Both the position numbers and the translations under genes were made by a program. The notes under the pieces are model-generated. The model was not told where the DNA came from. It saw only the letters and a program-made list of their open reading frames with translations, and ran no database searches. From Streptomyces sp. NBC_01275 (GTDB lineage: Bacteria; Actinomycetota; Actinomycetes; Streptomycetales; Streptomycetaceae), in NCBI RefSeq assembly GCF_026340655.1, contig NZ_JAPEOZ010000001.1:6324001-6388000 (forward strand): 64,000 bases of DNA, in the 5' to 3' direction. Shown here piece by piece: positions 9,947 through 17,742 of the stretch (position 1 is its first letter; each line of letters opens with the position of its first letter).

Positions 9947-10261
9947 ACGTGCGGCACGAAGTCGGCCCACGCCTCGGGCGAGAGCGCGAGGCGGGGGCTG
10001 TCCTCGGCGTGCTGGGAGTCACGGACGTGGACGGTGCCGGGGGTGCCGGGAGTGCCGGAGCTGGTGGCGATCTCGACGCAGGATTCGCCGTCGCCCGTCC
10101 TCGCCGTACCCGACCGCCACTCCGAAGGCGGCGGCGCGCATCCCCACGGCCTCTCGCCGCAGCTTCAGCTGGCGTCCGACCGTCTCCACGACGGCGACGC
10201 CCCACTCGTCGTCCGGGTCCACCTTCCGACCCGGCTCGTCGGACTCCTCCTTGAGTGGCAC
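9943..10261 (-). pseudogene. Deletion-fused remnant: HTH (DUF5753-type) regulator 5' end joined to a DUF397 gene 3' end
   Basis: Two neighbouring genes appear collapsed into one. From the GTG at 10261 the frame reads like the start of a Streptomyces XRE/DUF5753 regulator (VDPDDEWGVAVVETVGRQLK, then LRREAVGMRAA). It stops resembling that family about 55 residues in, near 10097. One base out of frame from there to 9943 the sequence reads as the end of a DUF397 protein: GESCVEIA, GTVHVRDSQHAEDSPRLALS, then EAWADFVPHV and a stop. In Streptomyces these two genes usually sit side by side, so one internal deletion would create this. The nearest good ribosome site (GGAGGAG plus ATG at 10286-10284) is also out of frame with the HTH part, a second sign of decay. 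Confidence 0.75.
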
Positions 10262-10603
10262 CGCCTGGCCGTTCGCCTGGTGTCATCCGGCACTCCTCCG
10301 GCACCCGGACCGACAGTCCCGTCAGGACCTCGCCCCGGAACCCGACAACGCGTGCCCCGGCGCGAGGGGCGCTCTTTTCCAAGGACCACGGCGGTGAAAT
10401 GACCTCACCAAACCCCACCCCTCCCGCCCATGGCCCGCTCTCACCCTTGCGGGTGAACATCACCAACTGGGCTGGATTCGGGAGCGGTTGCCTGCCTTAC
10501 TCTCAGCGCAACAGCACCACACACCCGCAGAAATGCGACGGCCCCCGCCGGGACTGCAATCCCAGTGCGAGGGCCTCACCGCCAAGGAAGAAGCACCTTC
10601 CCG
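10262..10603. other. Intergenic region between decayed HTH/DUF397 locus and winged-helix gene
   Basis: About 340 bases without a supported gene. The minus strand holds GGAGGAG with a nearby ATG that would have initiated the lost HTH gene. A minus-strand frame around 10290-10370 has coding-like third positions but no family I recognise, and may be a remnant of a further gene. The plus-strand ribosome site for the next gene (AAGGAAGAAG near 10582-10591) lies at the right end. Confidence 0.35.
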
Positions 10604-11455
10604 ATGGATACGCAGAACCCTAGCGCGCCCCCGCGCGCCCAGTCCCTTACTGCCGCCAACAAACACCCGAACCGGCGGCAATTCGGCGGTCTCGTTCACG
10701 ACAACGCCCGCCACACCACCCGCTTCACGGTGATCGGCAACCATCTCGCCCAGCACGGGGAGTTGTCCCTCCTGGCGATCGGACTCGGCGTCCACATCCA
10801 GTCGTTGCCTTCGGGCGCTCAGATCGACATCAAGTCCCTCACCGCCCGCTTCCCCGAGGGCGCGACCCGCATCGCCGCAGCCCTCCGCGAGCTGGAGGCC
10901 CACGGCTACCTGCGCCGCAAGCGCGAACGCATCCCGGACGGCCGCGTCATCACCCGCACGGTCTCCTGCAACCAGCCCGGTCATCACCGCCGTACGACAG
11001 CGTCCGAGGCCGGCTCCAAGCCGACGCGGCCGACGCGGCCCGCACCCCGCAAGCCCAAGCCTCTCCCCGCCGTCCCGCGTCCCTCACGCCCCTATCCCAA
11101 GCTTCTTCAGGCGGCCACCGACCTCCTCGCCGACCTCCGCCGCCACGACTCCCGCTGTCTCCTCTCCACCTGCGACACGGCCCACCTCGCCCCCGGAGTC
11201 GCCGCCTGGCTGGAGCGGGACGTCAGCCCCGCCGCCGTACGGCAGGCACTCACCGCCGACCTTCCACCCGAAGGCGTCCGCCGCCCCAGTGCCCTCCTGG
11301 CGCACCGGCTGACGGCCCTGCTGCCGCCTCCACCGCCGTTTCGCGAACCCGCCGCCCCACCGCCGGTCACCAGGCACCCGGTGCGGAACTGCGACGGCTG
11401 CGACCGCGGCTTCCGCTCGTCCGATCCGGACGCCCGCTGTCGCGACTGCCAGTAG
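10604..11455 (+). CDS. Winged helix-turn-helix domain protein with C-terminal zinc-binding Cys motif
   Basis: A 283-residue protein of a type often annotated only as helix-turn-helix protein in Streptomyces. Residues about 25-110 read as a winged helix (RFTVIGNHLAQHGELSLLAI, then IDIKSLTARFPEGATRIAAALRELEAHGYL), followed by a Pro/Lys-rich linker. A second helical part holds DLLADLRRHDSRCLLS and WLERDVSPAAVRQAL. The extreme C-terminus has CDGCDRGF and CRDC, a likely four-Cys zinc site. The ATG at 10604 follows AAGGAAGAAG. It may be a plasmid- or element-derived regulator, since it lies among decayed genes; its target is unknown. Confidence 0.7.
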   Translation: MDTQNPSAPPRAQSLTAANKHPNRRQFGGLVHDNARHTTRFTVIGNHLAQHGELSLLAIGLGVHIQSLPSGAQIDIKSLTARFPEGATRIAAALRELEAHGYLRRKRERIPDGRVITRTVSCNQPGHHRRTTASEAGSKPTRPTRPAPRKPKPLPAVPRPSRPYPKLLQAATDLLADLRRHDSRCLLSTCDTAHLAPGVAAWLERDVSPAAVRQALTADLPPEGVRRPSALLAHRLTALLPPPPPFREPAAPPPVTRHPVRNCDGCDRGFRSSDPDARCRDCQ

Positions 11456-11886
11456 CTGTCGGCGGCGGCCGACCGAAGATCTGCGCTTCGACGGCGACGA
11501 GCCGATGTTGCTGGCCGTCGAAGCGCAGAGCGCGAAGGATCCGAACAAGCCCGCCAGCTGGGCTTACTGCCTCTCCTTCTTGTACACGAAGTACAAGATC
11601 CCGCCTCTACCGTCGGGCCGGGGAACTCTGGAGGAACCTGGTGGCCGTGGACCTCTCCTTCTACAAGTCGTACATCTCCGAAGAGATCCGTGACGAGGGT
11701 CGCGCCCAGGGGCGTGCGGAGGACATCCTGCTCGTCCTGGAAACCCGAGGCCTCGACATCCCCGGCGAGGTCCGTGAACGCATCACCGGCTGCGACGACC
11801 CCGACCTCCTGCGCCGCTGGCTGACCCGAGCCGTCACCGCGCCGTCCGCCAAGGACATCTTCACGGAGCCCACGGCCGAAGCCTGA
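11456..11886 (+). pseudogene. Internally deleted remnant of a Streptomyces Rpn/PD-(D/E)XK-like hypothetical protein
   Basis: The sequence matches, from memory, two separated parts of a common Streptomyces protein of about 290 residues. The first part (from about 11477) reads LRFDGDEPMLLAVEAQS, DPNKPASWAYCLSFLYTKYK, typical of the nuclease-like N-terminal half, but its first 50 or so residues are absent. After about 11610 the frame changes and resumes as LWRNLVAVDLSFYKS, SEEIRDEGRAQGRAEDILLV and LETRGLDIPGEVRERI, the C-terminal part. Some 150 internal residues are missing. The 3' part keeps an open frame from a GTG at 11641 and could still be translated as an 81-residue fragment, but I regard the locus as dead. 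Confidence 0.7.
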
Positions 11887-11923
11887 CCCAGGACGCGGGC
11901 GAGTGGCCCAGGGGTTCGCCTCG

Positions 11924-11929
11924 TAGGGT
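11924..11929 (+). promoter_or_regulatory. -10 element of a predicted leaderless mshB transcript
   Basis: TAGGGT ends 6 bases before the mshB ATG at 11936, and no ribosome site is visible between them. This geometry fits leaderless transcription. No good -35 box is apparent. Confidence 0.5.
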
Positions 11930-11935
11930 GGCTCC

Positions 11936-12832
11936 ATGACGGAACTGCCCGCCCGGCGTCTGATGCTGGTGCACGCGCACCCGGACGACGAGTCGATCAA
12001 CAACGGCGCGACCATGGCCAGGTACGCGGCCGAAGGGGTCCACCTGACCCTGGTCACCTGCACCCTCGGCGAACGCGGTGAGGTGATTCCGCCCGAGCTG
12101 CGGCATCTGACCGGGGCCGCGCTCGGCGCGCACCGGCTGGGTGAGCTCACCGCCGCCATGGCGGAGCTCGGCGTCGACGACTTCCGGCTCCTCGGCGGCG
12201 TGGGCCGCTACGGCGACTCCGGGATGATGGGCATCCCCGACAACGACGACCCCACCTGCTTCTGGCAGGCCGACGTCGACGCGGCCGCCGCGCACCTCGT
12301 CGAGGTGATCCTGGAGACCCGCCCCCAGGTCCTCCTCGCCTACGACGACAACGGCGGCTACGGCCACCCCGACCACATCCAGGCCCACCGCGTCGCCCTG
12401 CGCGCCGTCGAACTGGCCGACGCGGCCGGCTGGCGCATCCCCAAGGTCTACTACAACCGCGTCCCGCGCTCCGTCGCCGAGGCCGCCTTCGCCCGGCTCC
12501 AGGACGAGCTGCCCGAGCTCCCCTTCGCCAAGAGCGCGGCCATCGCCGACGTACCCGGCGTCGTCGACGACGAGCGCATCACCGCCGAGATCGACGGCTC
12601 CGCGTACGCCACTGCAAAGGCCGCCGCCATGCGCGCCCACGTCACCCAGATCGACGTGGCCCCCGGCGGGCGCTGTTTCGCCCTCTCCAACGAACTCGCG
12701 CAACCCCTCTTCACCACCGAGTACTACGAGCTGGTGCGCGGCGAGGCCGGAGAGAGCGGGTCCGCACAGAAGAGGGAGACCGACCTGTTCGCCGGCGTCG
12801 TCGACGGCCCCGGCACCGAGGGGAGCGTGTGA
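11936..12832 (+). CDS. mshB: N-acetyl-1-D-myo-inositol-2-amino-2-deoxy-alpha-D-glucopyranoside deacetylase (mycothiol biosynthesis)
   Basis: MshB removes the acetyl group from GlcNAc-inositol, the second step towards mycothiol, the actinobacterial low-molecular-weight thiol. The 298-residue product has the LmbE/PIG-L zinc motif AHPDDE at residues 14-19 and the second metal-binding phrase [11 protein letters not shown] near 143. It also has [38 protein letters not shown] and YYNRVPRS, all usual for MshB rather than for mycothiol conjugate amidase. Start chosen at 11936 from the conserved N-terminus and the -10 element just upstream. It overlaps the next gene by one base. Confidence 0.95.
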   Translation: MTELPARRLMLVHAHPDDESINNGATMARYAAEGVHLTLVTCTLGERGEVIPPELRHLTGAALGAHRLGELTAAMAELGVDDFRLLGGVGRYGDSGMMGIPDNDDPTCFWQADVDAAAAHLVEVILETRPQVLLAYDDNGGYGHPDHIQAHRVALRAVELADAAGWRIPKVYYNRVPRSVAEAAFARLQDELPELPFAKSAAIADVPGVVDDERITAEIDGSAYATAKAAAMRAHVTQIDVAPGGRCFALSNELAQPLFTTEYYELVRGEAGESGSAQKRETDLFAGVVDGPGTEGSV

Positions 12833-13242
12833 TGTCCGACCGCGGTTCTCTCCTCGCCCAGCCCCTCCAACGGCCCCCCGCCATACGCGTCGCCGCCTAC
12901 CTGGGGCTCTTCGTGCTCGGCGCGGTCGCCGGGACGGCCGGGGCCCTCGTGCAGGCCGGCTGGTTCCCCGGCGGGCTGCTGCTCGCGCTCGTCGGCGCGG
13001 CCGGGCTCTTCGTCGGCGGGGCGCGGGCCCTGGACACCCGGGCCGGCGCCGTCGCTCCCGCCGCCGGCTGGATGATCTCCGTCGTGCTGCTCACCGCAGG
13101 TCGCCCCGAGGGCGACTTCCTCTTCGGCGCGGGAGGCGGCTCCTACCTCTTCCTGCTCGGAGGCATGGCACTTGCTGTGATCTGCGCCACGCTTGGTTTG
13201 GGACGGCAACCGACCGGCGGCGACGTCCGACTTGGCAATTGA
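12832..13242 (+). CDS. DUF6113-type small membrane protein
   Basis: Unknown function. A 136-residue protein with four hydrophobic stretches: YLGLFVLGAVAGTAGALV, FPGGLLLALVGAAGLFVGG, a segment around PAAGWMISVVLL, and SYLFLLGGMALAVICATL. It should therefore be a four-helix integral membrane protein. Its ATG shares one base with the mshB stop (GTGATG), so the two are translationally coupled. This gene follows mshB in many streptomycetes as I recall, where it is called DUF6113, but no link to mycothiol is established. Confidence 0.75.
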   Translation: MSDRGSLLAQPLQRPPAIRVAAYLGLFVLGAVAGTAGALVQAGWFPGGLLLALVGAAGLFVGGARALDTRAGAVAPAAGWMISVVLLTAGRPEGDFLFGAGGGSYLFLLGGMALAVICATLGLGRQPTGGDVRLGN

Positions 13243-13396
13243 CGTACCACTTCTCCGTGACAGAGCCGTGGGAGTCCGATGTGGGTTTCCCAGACGGTCG
13301 TGGGATACGGGCCAGAAGTGGCCAGTATGGTGGTGCGCGCCGCCGAGCTGCCCGTGAGGTCGTGGCGGGCGGCGGAGCCAACCTGGAGAACCTGCC

Positions 13397-15931
13397 TTGA
13401 GTCGTGAAACTGACAGTCCGTCCTCCGGGCCCAACGGGCGCGGCGGAACCGCATACCCGTCGGGTACCCCGCCGTACGGCACCCCCGTGGTGCCCGACGG
13501 CGGTGCGGACGCGGGCCGTTCGGCCGCGCCGCCGGAGGAACGCAAGACCGAGACCACGCTGACGACCCGGATCCGCATCAACATCCCCGGATCGCGGCCC
13601 ATTCCGCCGGTCGTCGTGCGCAAGACCGTCGCCGACGCCGAGAGCGCGGGCGACGACACGGGCGCCGACGCGCAGTCGACGTCTCCCGCGGGTTCTCCGG
13701 CGGGCGGCGCGGCCTCCGCCGGTCCCGCCCGCATGGACGACACCGGCAGCTTCGCGCTGCCCGCCGACCCCGCGTCCGCGTCCGCGCCTGGTGCTCCGGC
13801 TCCGGAGAAGCCGAGCGACTGGTTCGCCCCGCGCAAGTCCTCGCCCGGCAAGGGCGGTCAGGGCGGCGGCTCCACCAACGGGGCCGGGATGCAGGGCGGT
13901 TCGGCGGCGGGCGCGTCCGCGGGCGCCGGTGCGCCCGGTGGCGCGCGTCCGGGCGCGGGCAGGCCCGGTGGCGTGGTCGGCTCCATGGGCGCGCCGGGCG
14001 GCTCCCGCCCCGGCGGCGCCAACGCCGCAGGGCTCACCGGTGCGACCGGCGGTCCCGTGGCTCCGGGGCACGGCGGCGGCACCGGCTCCTTCGACGTGAC
14101 CGAGGCGCTGGCCGCGGGCTCGCTCGGCAACGGCCCCCGACCGGGCCAGAGCGGCGGCGCCGCGGAACCGCGCCGCGACGAGCTGCCGTACTTCTCCGGC
14201 AACGGGAACGGCACCGGCACCGGCGCCGGAACCGGCGGCGGCAACCCCAACGCGAACCCCAACGGCAACCCCAACGGCAACCCCAACGGCAACCCCATGG
14301 GCGCCGGCGGTGGCCAGAACGGCTTCGCCGGGACGAACGGCCCCGGCGGCGGTCCGGCCGGTCCCGGTGGGTCGTACGACTTCAACGGTCCCGACCTGCC
14401 CGGCGGCCCCGGCGGCCGAGGCGGTCCGCAGGGCCCCGCGGGCCCGACCGGCGGCCCGGTCACCGGCGACGGCCCGATGGTGCCTCCGGTGGGCTACAAC
14501 GCGACCGGCGCCCCCGCGGGCGCCCCGGGCCGTCCCGGCGCGCCCATGGGCCCCGGCGGCCCGGGCGGTCCCGGCAACCCCAACGGCTTCGGCGGGCCCG
14601 GCGGGCCTGGTCCGGGCGGGCCTGGTCCGGGCGGGCCCGGAGGCCCCCGTTCCGCCGCCCCCGGCACGGGAACCGGCACCGGCCGTCTCCCCGGCGGCGG
14701 GCTGAGCGACGACACCGCGGTCCTGACCCCGCAGAAGCACCTCCCCGACCCCGGCGCGGGCGGCGGCTACGGCGGCAACGGCGGTGGCCGGCGCGTCGAC
14801 AACGTGTCCGGGCAGACCGTCACCAGCGGCATCCCCGTCGTGCCCGCCGACGGCCAGGGCGGTCCGGGCGGCCCCTTCGCGCCGGGCGGCACGCACACCG
14901 CCGACGGACCGGTGCCGCACACCCCGCCCAAGCGGACCGAGCCGGCCGCGCAGAACGCGTCCTCGGCCGGTTCGAAGAAGAAAAAGAAGAAGGGCCGCAG
15001 CAAGCTGGTCCTGCTCGCCGGCCTGGCGGTCCTCGCCGGCGTCGGCGTGTACGGCGCCGGGCTGCTGATGAACCACTCCGACGTGCCCAAGGGCACCACC
15101 GTGCTCGGCGTCGACATCGGCGGCGGCACCCGCGACGACGCCGTCAAGAAGCTCGACGACGCCTTCGACAAGCGGGCCGCCCAGGCGCTGAAGCTGTCCG
15201 TCGACGGCGACACCGTCACCCTGAAGCCGGACCAGGCGGGCCTCCAGTTCGACCTCCAGGCCACGGTCGACGACGCCGCCAAGAGCGACTACAACCCGGT
15301 CTCCGTGATCGGCTCGCTCTTCGGGCAGCACCGCGTGGTCGAGCCCGAGATGCCGGTCGACGAGGAGAAGCTCCAGGCCGCTCTGGCGAGCGCCGCGGGC
15401 GGCTCCGGCACGGCCACCGAGGGCACGATCAAGTTCGAGTCCGGCAAGGCCGTCGCCGTCTACGGCAAGGCGGGCAAGGGCATCGACGCGGCGAAGGCCG
15501 CCGACGCCGTCGTAGAGGCCTACCGCACCCAGGTGGAGACCGGCACGGGCGCCGCGGTGAAGGTCCCGACGACGACCAAGCAGCCGACCATCACCAACGC
15601 CGAGGTCGACCGGATGATGAAGGAGTTCGCCGAACCGGCGATGTCCGCCACCGCCACGGTCCAGACCGACGCGGTGCACTCCGTCCCGATGAGCCCGGCG
15701 AACTCCCTGTGGAAGTTCCTCCAGGTCAAGGCCATCGACGGCAAGCTGGTGGAGAGCTACGACAAGGCAGCGCTGAAGGAGCTGTACGGCAACGCGTTCG
15801 ACGGCGTCCTGATCACCCGCGGCACCGGCCAGAAGACGGCCGTCACCGTCGAGGACGTCATCAGCGCCCTGCGCCCGGCCCTGAAGAGCAAGACCGACCG
15901 GATCGGCGTCATCGACACCGACCCGAGCTGA
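13397..15931 (+). CDS. Membrane-anchored Gly/Pro-rich protein with extracellular peptidoglycan-binding (PG_binding_4/YoaR-like) domains
   Basis: An 844-residue protein starting at a TTG with GGAG about 10 bases upstream. Residues 1 to about 530 are low-complexity, rich in Gly, Pro and Ala, with collagen-like GGPGGP runs and an NPNGNPNG repeat. A KKKKKK basic patch near residue 532 and one membrane helix (LVLLAGLAVLAGVGVYGAGLLM) follow, so the long tail is cytoplasmic. The C-terminal 290 residues are outside and carry two copies of the VanW-associated peptidoglycan-binding fold (GTTVLGVDIGGGTRDDAVKKL, then a second unit near KQPTITNAEVDRMMKEF). No VanW domain is present. Likely role is cell-wall sensing or attachment (inference). 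Confidence 0.75.
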   Translation: MSRETDSPSSGPNGRGGTAYPSGTPPYGTPVVPDGGADAGRSAAPPEERKTETTLTTRIRINIPGSRPIPPVVVRKTVADAESAGDDTGADAQSTSPAGSPAGGAASAGPARMDDTGSFALPADPASASAPGAPAPEKPSDWFAPRKSSPGKGGQGGGSTNGAGMQGGSAAGASAGAGAPGGARPGAGRPGGVVGSMGAPGGSRPGGANAAGLTGATGGPVAPGHGGGTGSFDVTEALAAGSLGNGPRPGQSGGAAEPRRDELPYFSGNGNGTGTGAGTGGGNPNANPNGNPNGNPNGNPMGAGGGQNGFAGTNGPGGGPAGPGGSYDFNGPDLPGGPGGRGGPQGPAGPTGGPVTGDGPMVPPVGYNATGAPAGAPGRPGAPMGPGGPGGPGNPNGFGGPGGPGPGGPGPGGPGGPRSAAPGTGTGTGRLPGGGLSDDTAVLTPQKHLPDPGAGGGYGGNGGGRRVDNVSGQTVTSGIPVVPADGQGGPGGPFAPGGTHTADGPVPHTPPKRTEPAAQNASSAGSKKKKKKGRSKLVLLAGLAVLAGVGVYGAGLLMNHSDVPKGTTVLGVDIGGGTRDDAVKKLDDAFDKRAAQALKLSVDGDTVTLKPDQAGLQFDLQATVDDAAKSDYNPVSVIGSLFGQHRVVEPEMPVDEEKLQAALASAAGGSGTATEGTIKFESGKAVAVYGKAGKGIDAAKAADAVVEAYRTQVETGTGAAVKVPTTTKQPTITNAEVDRMMKEFAEPAMSATATVQTDAVHSVPMSPANSLWKFLQVKAIDGKLVESYDKAALKELYGNAFDGVLITRGTGQKTAVTVEDVISALRPALKSKTDRIGVIDTDPS

Positions 15932-15949
15932 CGCCGGGCGCCTCCCCGG

Positions 15950-15977
15950 GTGGCGCATGACATCTGTCATGCGCCAC
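15950..15977. promoter_or_regulatory. Long palindrome upstream of the ABC-2/two-component operon (candidate operator)
   Basis: Arms TGGCGCATGACA (15951-15962) and TGTCATGCGCCA (15965-15976) are exact reverse complements separated by TC; one more G:C pair flanks them. The site lies 53 bases before the ABC ATPase ATG at 16031 and 19 bases after the preceding stop. There is no T tract, so a terminator is less likely than an operator. The operon encodes its own NarL-type response regulator, which is the obvious candidate ligand. Confidence 0.6.
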
Positions 15978-16030
15978 GCCGGACGCCCGACACTGCCGCC
16001 CACCAGGCCCTCGGCGCGACGATTGCCGTC

Positions 16031-16987
16031 ATGACGAAGACGACAGCGGCACAGGCGACGACACAGGCGGGGGCGGGGGCGGCGGCTCAGGTGGTCGGGT
16101 TCGACCAGGTGAGCAAGAGCTACGGGGACGTGCGGGCCGTGGACGGGCTCACGCTCACGCTGCACCCGGGGGAGACCGTGGCCCTGCTGGGGCCCAACGG
16201 AGCAGGCAAGTCCACCACCCTCGACCTGCTCCTCGGCCTCAAGCAGCCCGACAGCGGCACGGTCCGCGTCTTCGGCACCAGCCCGCGCGAGGCGATCGTC
16301 GCCGGACGGGTGGGCGCGATGCTCCAGAGCGGCGGCCTGATGGACGAGGTCACCGTCCGCGAGCTGGTCGCACTCGCCTGCGACCTGCACCCGAGGCCCT
16401 ACCGGCCCGCCGACGTCCTCGCCCGCGCGGGCGTCGCCCAGATCGCCGACCGCAAGGTCGACAAGCTCTCCGGCGGCCAGGCCCAGCGCGTCCGCTTCGC
16501 CCTCGCGACGGCCGGCGACAGCGACCTGATCGTCCTGGACGAGCCCACCACCGGCATGGACGTCACCACCCGCCAGGCCTTCTGGGCCACCATGCGCGAG
16601 CAGGCCGACCAGGGCCGTACGGTCCTGTTCGCCACCCACTACCTGGAAGAGGCCGACGCCATCGCCGACCGGGTGCTGGTCCTGCACCGCGGCCGGCTGC
16701 TGGCCGACGGCACGGCGGCCGAGATCAAGGCGAAGGCGGGCGCACGGCGGATCTCCTTCGACCTCGCCGACGACCCGATCGACGAGCCCGCCCTGCGCGC
16801 CCTGCCGTTCCTGACCACCCTCGACGTATCCGGCCAGACGGTCCGCATCCAGTCCGCCGACGCCGACGCCACCGTCCACGCCCTCTACGGCCTCGGCCTC
16901 TACCCCCGCAACCTCGAAGTCGCCGGGCTCGGTCTCGAGCAGGCCTTCGTCGCCATCACCGCCGCCGAGGAGGCGAAGACCAAGTGA
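16031..16987 (+). CDS. ABC transporter ATP-binding protein (ABC-2 type exporter)
   Basis: Motor subunit of an exporter, 318 residues from the ATG at 16031. Walker A GPNGAGKST is near residue 57, the Q-loop is at MLQSGGLMDEVTV, the signature is LSGGQAQRVRFALA, Walker B is LIVLDEPTTGMD and the switch His is in FATHYLEEAD. The C-terminal domain with MTKTTAA-type polar ends is usual for drug-export ATPases. An upstream in-frame ATG at 15950 lies inside the palindrome and is unlikely to be used. The gene overlaps its permease by 4 bases (GTGA) and leads a four-gene operon with a sensor kinase and regulator. Confidence 0.93.
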   Translation: MTKTTAAQATTQAGAGAAAQVVGFDQVSKSYGDVRAVDGLTLTLHPGETVALLGPNGAGKSTTLDLLLGLKQPDSGTVRVFGTSPREAIVAGRVGAMLQSGGLMDEVTVRELVALACDLHPRPYRPADVLARAGVAQIADRKVDKLSGGQAQRVRFALATAGDSDLIVLDEPTTGMDVTTRQAFWATMREQADQGRTVLFATHYLEEADAIADRVLVLHRGRLLADGTAAEIKAKAGARRISFDLADDPIDEPALRALPFLTTLDVSGQTVRIQSADADATVHALYGLGLYPRNLEVAGLGLEQAFVAITAAEEAKTK

Positions 16988-17742
16988 CGAACGCATTCGC
17001 TTCACGAAGCCTGATCAAGCTGGAACTCACCCGCGCCCTGCGCAACCGCAAATTCCTGTTCTTCTCCGTGATCTACCCGTCGGTCCTGTTCCTGCTCATC
17101 GCGGGCAGCGCCGACGCCACGACCAAGGTCGACGGCACCGGCCTCACCCTCCCGACGTACATGATGGTCTCGATGGCCTCCTTCGGCGCTCTCACGGCCG
17201 TCCTGATGGGCAACAGCGAGCGCATCGCCAAGGAGCGCCAGAGCGGCTGGGTACGGCAGCTGCGGCTGACCACGCTGCCGGGGCGCGGCTACGTCCTGGC
17301 GAAGACGGCGAGCGCGGCGGTCGTGAGCCTGCCGTCCATCGTCGTGGTCTTCGCCGTCGCCGCGACCGTGAAGGGCGTACGGCTGGACCCCTGGCAGTGG
17401 CTCGCGCTCACCGGCGCGATCTGGGCCGGCAGCCTCGTCTTCGCCGCCCTGGGCGTCGCGATCGGCTACCTCGCCAACGGGGACGCGGTCCGTCCGATCA
17501 CGATGATCACCTACTTCGGCCTGTCGATCCTCGGCGGCCTGTGGATGCCCACGACGACCTTCCCGACCTGGCTCCAGGACATCGCCAAGTGGGTGCCCAC
17601 GCACGCGTACGCTTCGCTGGGCCAGGCGATCGAGCAGAGCCAGGCTCCGCACGCCAAGGACATCGTCATCCTCGTCGTCTTCTTCGCCCTGTTCACGGGC
17701 GGAGCGGCCTGGCTGTACCGGAAGGACACGCTGAAGGCGTGA
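16984..17742 (+). CDS. ABC-2 type transporter permease
   Basis: Membrane subunit of the exporter, 252 residues, GTG start overlapping the ATPase stop. It begins with LIKLELTRALRNRKFLFFSVIYPSVLFLLI, a typical ABC-2 entry helix, and has six predicted membrane segments. The phrases TYFGLSILGGLWMPTTTFP and WLQDIAKWVPTHAYASLGQAI are usual before the last helix. Together with the ATPase it probably exports a drug, peptide or lipid; the paired sensor kinase suggests the substrate or membrane damage is sensed. Confidence 0.92.
   Translation: MTNAFASRSLIKLELTRALRNRKFLFFSVIYPSVLFLLIAGSADATTKVDGTGLTLPTYMMVSMASFGALTAVLMGNSERIAKERQSGWVRQLRLTTLPGRGYVLAKTASAAVVSLPSIVVVFAVAATVKGVRLDPWQWLALTGAIWAGSLVFAALGVAIGYLANGDAVRPITMITYFGLSILGGLWMPTTTFPTWLQDIAKWVPTHAYASLGQAIEQSQAPHAKDIVILVVFFALFTGGAAWLYRKDTLKA

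Noticed and set aside
9752..11890. Integrated plasmid or genomic island with attachment sites
   Set aside because: No tRNA, integrase, transfer gene or flanking direct repeat was seen; only small and decayed genes.
15950..15977. Terminator of the upstream wall-binding protein gene
   Set aside because: Possible, but the near-zero loop, lack of a T tract and position before the exporter operon favour an operator.
13091..17005. A 1304-codon open frame on the minus strand
   Set aside because: It is antisense to three well-supported genes, has low-complexity Gly/Val/Arg/Ala content and no family. Long antisense frames are common in GC-rich genomes.
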